Below, piece after piece: positions 5,063 to 5,252 of a stretch of 5,252 nucleotides of DNA. Under the pieces are notes generated by a model. It worked only from the letters and a program-made list of their open reading frames with translations. It searched no databases and was not told where the DNA came from. This DNA is from a bacterium (GTDB taxonomy: Bacteria > UBP4 > UBA4092 > JAOAEQ01), in assembly GCA_026416715.1 (NCBI GenBank), contig JAOAEQ010000046.1, positions 1 through 5,252 of the forward strand, written 5' to 3'. How positions within the stretch are numbered: position 1 is the stretch's first letter; every line of letters starts with the position of its first letter. A program made the translations under genes and the position numbers.

Positions 5063-5252
5063 TTAACGTTCCTGATGATAATCTCGCAGATGGCCGAATA
5101 ATGACCGGATTGCGCGAAATAACAGTTTCATATCGTCCAACGATCGAATTGTCACCATCGATTTCAGGATAAACCGTGGTTCATAGTATATTTTCCACAT
5201 TTTTTTACACCATTTCTCGGTATCAATCTCTGTTTTCAGCACCGGTTCGGTC
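5063..5252 (-). CDS. C-terminal end of a probable B12-binding-type radical SAM protein (partial)
   Basis: An open frame runs from the window edge (reading begins in-frame at 5251) to a TAA at 5063-5065, giving 62 residues. It ends with WCKKMWKIYYEPRFILKS and MVTIRSLDDMKLLFRAIRSL, then a short hydrophilic tail. The pattern of an aromatic-rich YYxPRFIL followed by SLDDxKxLFRAI resembles the extreme C-terminus of B12-binding-domain radical SAM proteins (the BchE/HpnR-like group), often found in lipid or surface-glycan clusters. The Fe-S CxxxCxxC motif and cobalamin domain would lie outside the window, so the assignment rests only on this tail. It is on the same strand as the flippase with 177 bp between them. 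Confidence 0.6.
   Translation of the reverse strand, partial: TEPVLKTEIDTEKWCKKMWKIYYEPRFILKSMVTIRSLDDMKLLFRAIRSLFGHLRDYHQER

Noticed and set aside
4766-5066. Two plus-strand open frames of about 80 codons over the flippase start and intergenic gap
   Set aside because: Their peptides come from the antisense of the flippase and from the 9-bp repeat (the HRERREH-type strings typical of such repeats). No ribosome binding site is seen.

Overview
The window looks like a chromosomal fragment from an uncultured bacterium. It carries an envelope or surface-polysaccharide gene cluster on the minus strand, facing one plus-strand peptidoglycan-recycling type gene. No RNA gene or marker protein allows a taxonomic call. 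The base composition is moderate to slightly AT-rich, and low-complexity intergenic repeats are present: a 7-bp repeat, a 9-bp repeat and REP-like hairpin units. I associate this mix with metagenome-assembled genomes of poorly studied, probably diderm, phyla, but that is an impression and not a classification.

Region 1-581 has no protein-coding gene I can support, yet it is dense in structure. Positions 14-198 hold three related REP-like units, each with two small hairpins. The first is inverted relative to the other two, and the hairpin arms differ between copies while staying paired. Positions 206-260 hold two near-identical 16-bp palindromes 33 bp apart. Positions 383-400 are a very good match to a sigma-54 (-24/-12) promoter. 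Positions 428-472 form a 10-bp perfect stem followed by a T-run, i.e. an intrinsic terminator. Together these suggest a sigma-54-dependent short non-coding transcript (about 410-472) with enhancer-like sites about 158 and 190 bp upstream. A second reading is an attenuated leader of the gene that starts at 582.

Region 582-1751 (+) encodes a DUF1343/NamZ-family protein (exo-beta-N-acetylmuramidase family) without a visible signal peptide. It converges on the minus-strand cluster with only 18 bp between stop codons.

Region 5252-1770 (-), in order of transcription, encodes four genes: the C-terminal end of a probable B12-binding radical SAM protein (cut by the window edge), a Wzx-like polysaccharide flippase, a GT2 glycosyltransferase of the DPM1/ALG5 (polyprenyl-phosphate glycosyltransferase-like) type, and a membrane-anchored GT2 glycosyltransferase. 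The two GT genes are 3 bp apart and probably translationally coupled. The inferred joint role is to build a lipid-linked glycan on the inner membrane and flip it across. The intergenic gap before the flippase (4886-5062) holds a 9-bp-period dispersed-type repeat, a perfect 9-bp inverted repeat and a candidate promoter. A 7-bp-period repeat has been absorbed into the C-terminus of the first GT gene.

The most interesting unexplained material is the non-coding stretch 200-480. The genes themselves are recognisable families.
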